Program-made: the position numbers and the translations under genes | The notes under the pieces: generated by a model | What the model saw: the letters and a program-made list of their open reading frames with translations, nothing else | Database searches by the model: none | What the model was told of the DNA's origin: nothing | DNA from: Ulva prolifera | Taxonomy: Eukaryota; Chlorophyta; Ulvophyceae; Ulvales; Ulvaceae | Reading direction: 5' to 3' | Length of the DNA: 64,000 nt | Assembly: GCA_023078555.1 (NCBI GenBank) | Contig: CM041201.1 | Coordinates: 6,641,172 to 6,705,171, forward strand | Shown: positions 61,801 to 64,000 of the stretch, piece by piece | Layout: each line of letters begins with the position of its first letter | How positions within the stretch are numbered: the first letter of the stretch is position 1

Positions 61801-63248
61801 CATCATGCGCATTGCTGGCAGCGTGTCATAAAAATACAAATGGCACTGTTCGCCCTTCAAGACTGGCAGTGACAGCTGCACACCTTGACTTTGCCATCAA
61901 ATCCACCAGTCACAAACCTGAAAGCGTGAGGGTTACTCTGAACGCATTTCAGATGGAGAGGCCCCACCACAGTGATACTTAGGAGCCTTGAAATGACTCC
62001 ACATTCATTCATGCATGGGCTAGCAGGCGGACACAGTCAATTGAGTCGAATGTATACGTGCGAATACACGAGTGTTCGGCGGGCATGGTGTTTTTGAAGC
62101 AACACCAATTGGGCTCTGCAGTGGTGCTGAAGGCCATACCAGTTATTCACGGCATCATGAGCAACAGAGACAACTCCCTGGCAGTGTGCTTTGTGCACGT
62201 GGCGGTACGTTTCTTGGTACCTGTTCACATCAAAGACACACAGACTCTTGTCCAGGCTGGCAGACATGACAAGACCTGTGTCAGTGATGCAGATTGCAGT
62301 CACGGCATCCCGATGGCCAAACCCCGGAGCCTGTAGCTCCGGGGTTATTGGAGTAGGAAGCGGTGTCTGCATCCACTTCATCTTGTCATGTGTTGTGCAA
62401 CGACCAGAAGGTCCGTCACTAAGCTGCATCACAATGGTTGTATATGTCCTGCATTGCTAGAATTCAGGTGTACTCATGCCTGCTCGTGGGATTCATGCCT
62501 GAATAATATCATGATCCGGCTTGCCAGCATCCTTCCGGGCAAGGGTAACAGCTAGCCTTCGGGACCCTACAAAGCGAGAATCATCTCCCTTGAGCCACAC
62601 AGAGGTAGGGATCGCAGAAGTGCTTATCTCCCTTTGCTTGATGCGACGAAATGCGAGCACCTCATCTGCATCTATGCTATAGAACTGCATGGCCGGAACC
62701 TGGCCCATGCCCAGAACACGCTGCTTCTGATTCCAAGCCAAGCATCTGATGGCGGTATGAACGCTGAGTACCTGCATTCGACACTCAACAAGTGCATTTG
62801 CTTGCAGGTACCGCGTCCAGTGACGCGTCCATCAGTGGCGCCCGTGCAGCTGCTGCACCAGTGACTGGCTATGCCCAACTCACATTCATGCATATGCAGT
62901 CTTAAATGGAATGCATATAGCGCTGGACCTGGCAACAGATTCGTGCATATGACATGCATCCACGCGAAGCCTTGCCTGCAACACCAGCAACCTTTCGGCG
63001 TCCCACAGTATGCAGTGGCCGTCGACGGAGGCCGACACGACGACGTTCATGCCGTCTAAGAACAACATCCCTGTGACGTGACCCCTGTGCCCCTTCAGCG
63101 TTGTCTTGTTCCCATCTGTCAACGGCAGCACGCGTATGTCTCCATGCTCGGCAGCAACCCAGATAACATTTCGGGGCTGATCAAGCACCACACAGGTGAT
63201 GCGAGCTTCATGTACATCATGCAGCGTTCTGCACACTTGCATCGACAT
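58811..63248 (-). CDS. WD40-repeat protein, multi-exon
   Basis: Begins at the ATG 63248 (MSMQVCRTLHDVHEARITCV) and ends at 58811. Repeats are spread over exons: VSASVDGHCILWD, GDIRVLPL, VMSASLDKSLCVFD, FVTGGFDGKVK, DVVHVAYVPFTHTYWQVC, AGHDQEIRFWDL, ENVAKVWDVRS, GDGVVRLWSTDG, and CGWDRKLCLW. That is enough for two beta-propellers. A low-complexity Ala/Pro/Gln-rich insert lies at about 60.3-60.8 kb. The last exon 58811..58975 joins in phase (AACCTT/GTGCGT donor) and adds a C-terminal coiled coil (LLQTAQKLSDKLEQLDSEL). Two-propeller WD proteins of this size include ciliary WDR49/WDR64-like proteins; this assignment is only a suggestion. Most internal exon ends were not fixed. Confidence 0.8.
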
Positions 63249-64000
63249 CGGACGAGGTGATCAGTGACGCAGCTCAAAGATGCACTGAATTGAAATGGCG
63301 CTTCTGCTTCAGAGAGAGCAAGATATACCAAATTATCATCGAAAGTTCAAAAACAAGCAGACGCGAATTGAATAACAGACGCAACGATCTTTTCGTATCG
63401 TAAATTGTAAGCCATGCACTTGTGCGTATCAAACAACGCACGAGCAGCACAGCAGCAAACAAGCCACAGCGACAGTGCTGACGAGCGCTATGCTATCGCA
63501 TTCCTGATGTCTGGTGACATGCCCGTCTACAGCTGCTCGGCGTTATGATTGGCGGCCAAGGAGCGCTGGTAATCACTGCCCTGCTCCCCATGCATGAGCT
63601 AGCCCCTTGTGAAGACAGCAACACAACCGCGCTTGCAAAAAAATGCTGTCTGAATGTTCAAAGTGTAGAATGCAGAGACTACCTCTGAGAGGTCCTTTCT
63701 GTGCAATTCAGCAATTCCAAGAGGTTCACATTAATGTGTGTTTGATCAGAGCAGTCAGATTGTACACATTGGGAGTGAGGTTATCCAGCTTCGGAGCGGG
63801 AGACGGTTTGTTTGGACTGTGTTTCATAAGCATCTCTGGATGCGGGTCCCCCACTGGCAATCGTGACACCCAAAAAATCTCAAAAACTTGGTGTATGTGA
63901 GCTTTCTCATAGTAGCTAGTATAGCTAGCCAGCTATTTTCTCGTCAATCTGCCTTCCGTTGTAGCGTGTAACACTAGTGATGCCGTAAGCACTGACGAAG
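63249..64000. other. Intergenic, no gene recognised
   Basis: Upstream of the WD40 gene. It is AT-richer than the coding parts and has only short ORFs. It should contain the WD40 gene promoter. Confidence 0.5.

Noticed and set aside
1..64000. Bacterial-type operons, CRISPR arrays, phage or transposon genes
   Set aside because: No direct-repeat arrays, integrase, transposase or reverse transcriptase motifs, and the genes have spliceosomal introns.

Overview
This window is nuclear DNA of a eukaryote. Nearly every recognisable gene is broken by short GT-AG introns (roughly 30-210 nt), and the proteins are eukaryotic: TRRAP/Tra1, PAF1, NPL4, RBM39, tubulin cofactor E, METTL18. A CAP-Gly/LRR tubulin cofactor, a protein with CTF-x-P motifs and a protein with NPLxPxY motifs point to a microtubule-rich, probably flagellated cell. 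A SixA-type histidine phosphatase would suit an alga. I cannot name the species. No rRNA, tRNA, CRISPR array, transposon or bacterial-style operon was seen.

Layout. 0.8-2.5 kb (-): RBM39-like splicing factor. 3.4-4.5 kb (+): METTL18-like protein-histidine methyltransferase. 4.5-8.9 kb (-): one or two uncharacterised genes, the downstream part a single-pass membrane protein. 9.0-9.6 kb (+): small ubiquitin-like protein. 9.8-10.7 kb (-): class I methyltransferase. 11.9-13.2 kb (-): uracil-DNA glycosylase with a possible dual start. 13.7-19.8 kb (+): GC-rich, low-complexity uncharacterised gene(s). 20.0-38.3 kb (-): complete TRRAP/Tra1 pseudokinase. 40.6-42.6 kb (-): PAF1. 42.7-44.1 kb (-): uncharacterised gene. 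44.5-48.1 kb (-): CTF-x-P protein. 48.7-50.1 kb (-): six-exon, 213-residue protein of unknown function. 50.6-53.0 kb (+): NPL4. 53.5-54.7, 54.8-55.2 and 55.2-56.1 kb (-): NPLxPxY protein, a small unknown protein, SixA-type phosphatase. 56.7-58.7 kb (+): TBCE. 58.8-63.2 kb (-): WD40-repeat protein.

The genes are mostly unrelated housekeeping genes. Two themes recur: RNA polymerase II chromatin and RNA processing (TRRAP, PAF1, RBM39), and microtubule or cilium biology (TBCE, CTF-x-P, NPLxPxY, perhaps the WD40 protein). Exon models given with exact coordinates were built by matching reading frame and splice phase by eye. Models labelled approximate were not closed. No similarity search was run; family names come from recognised motifs.
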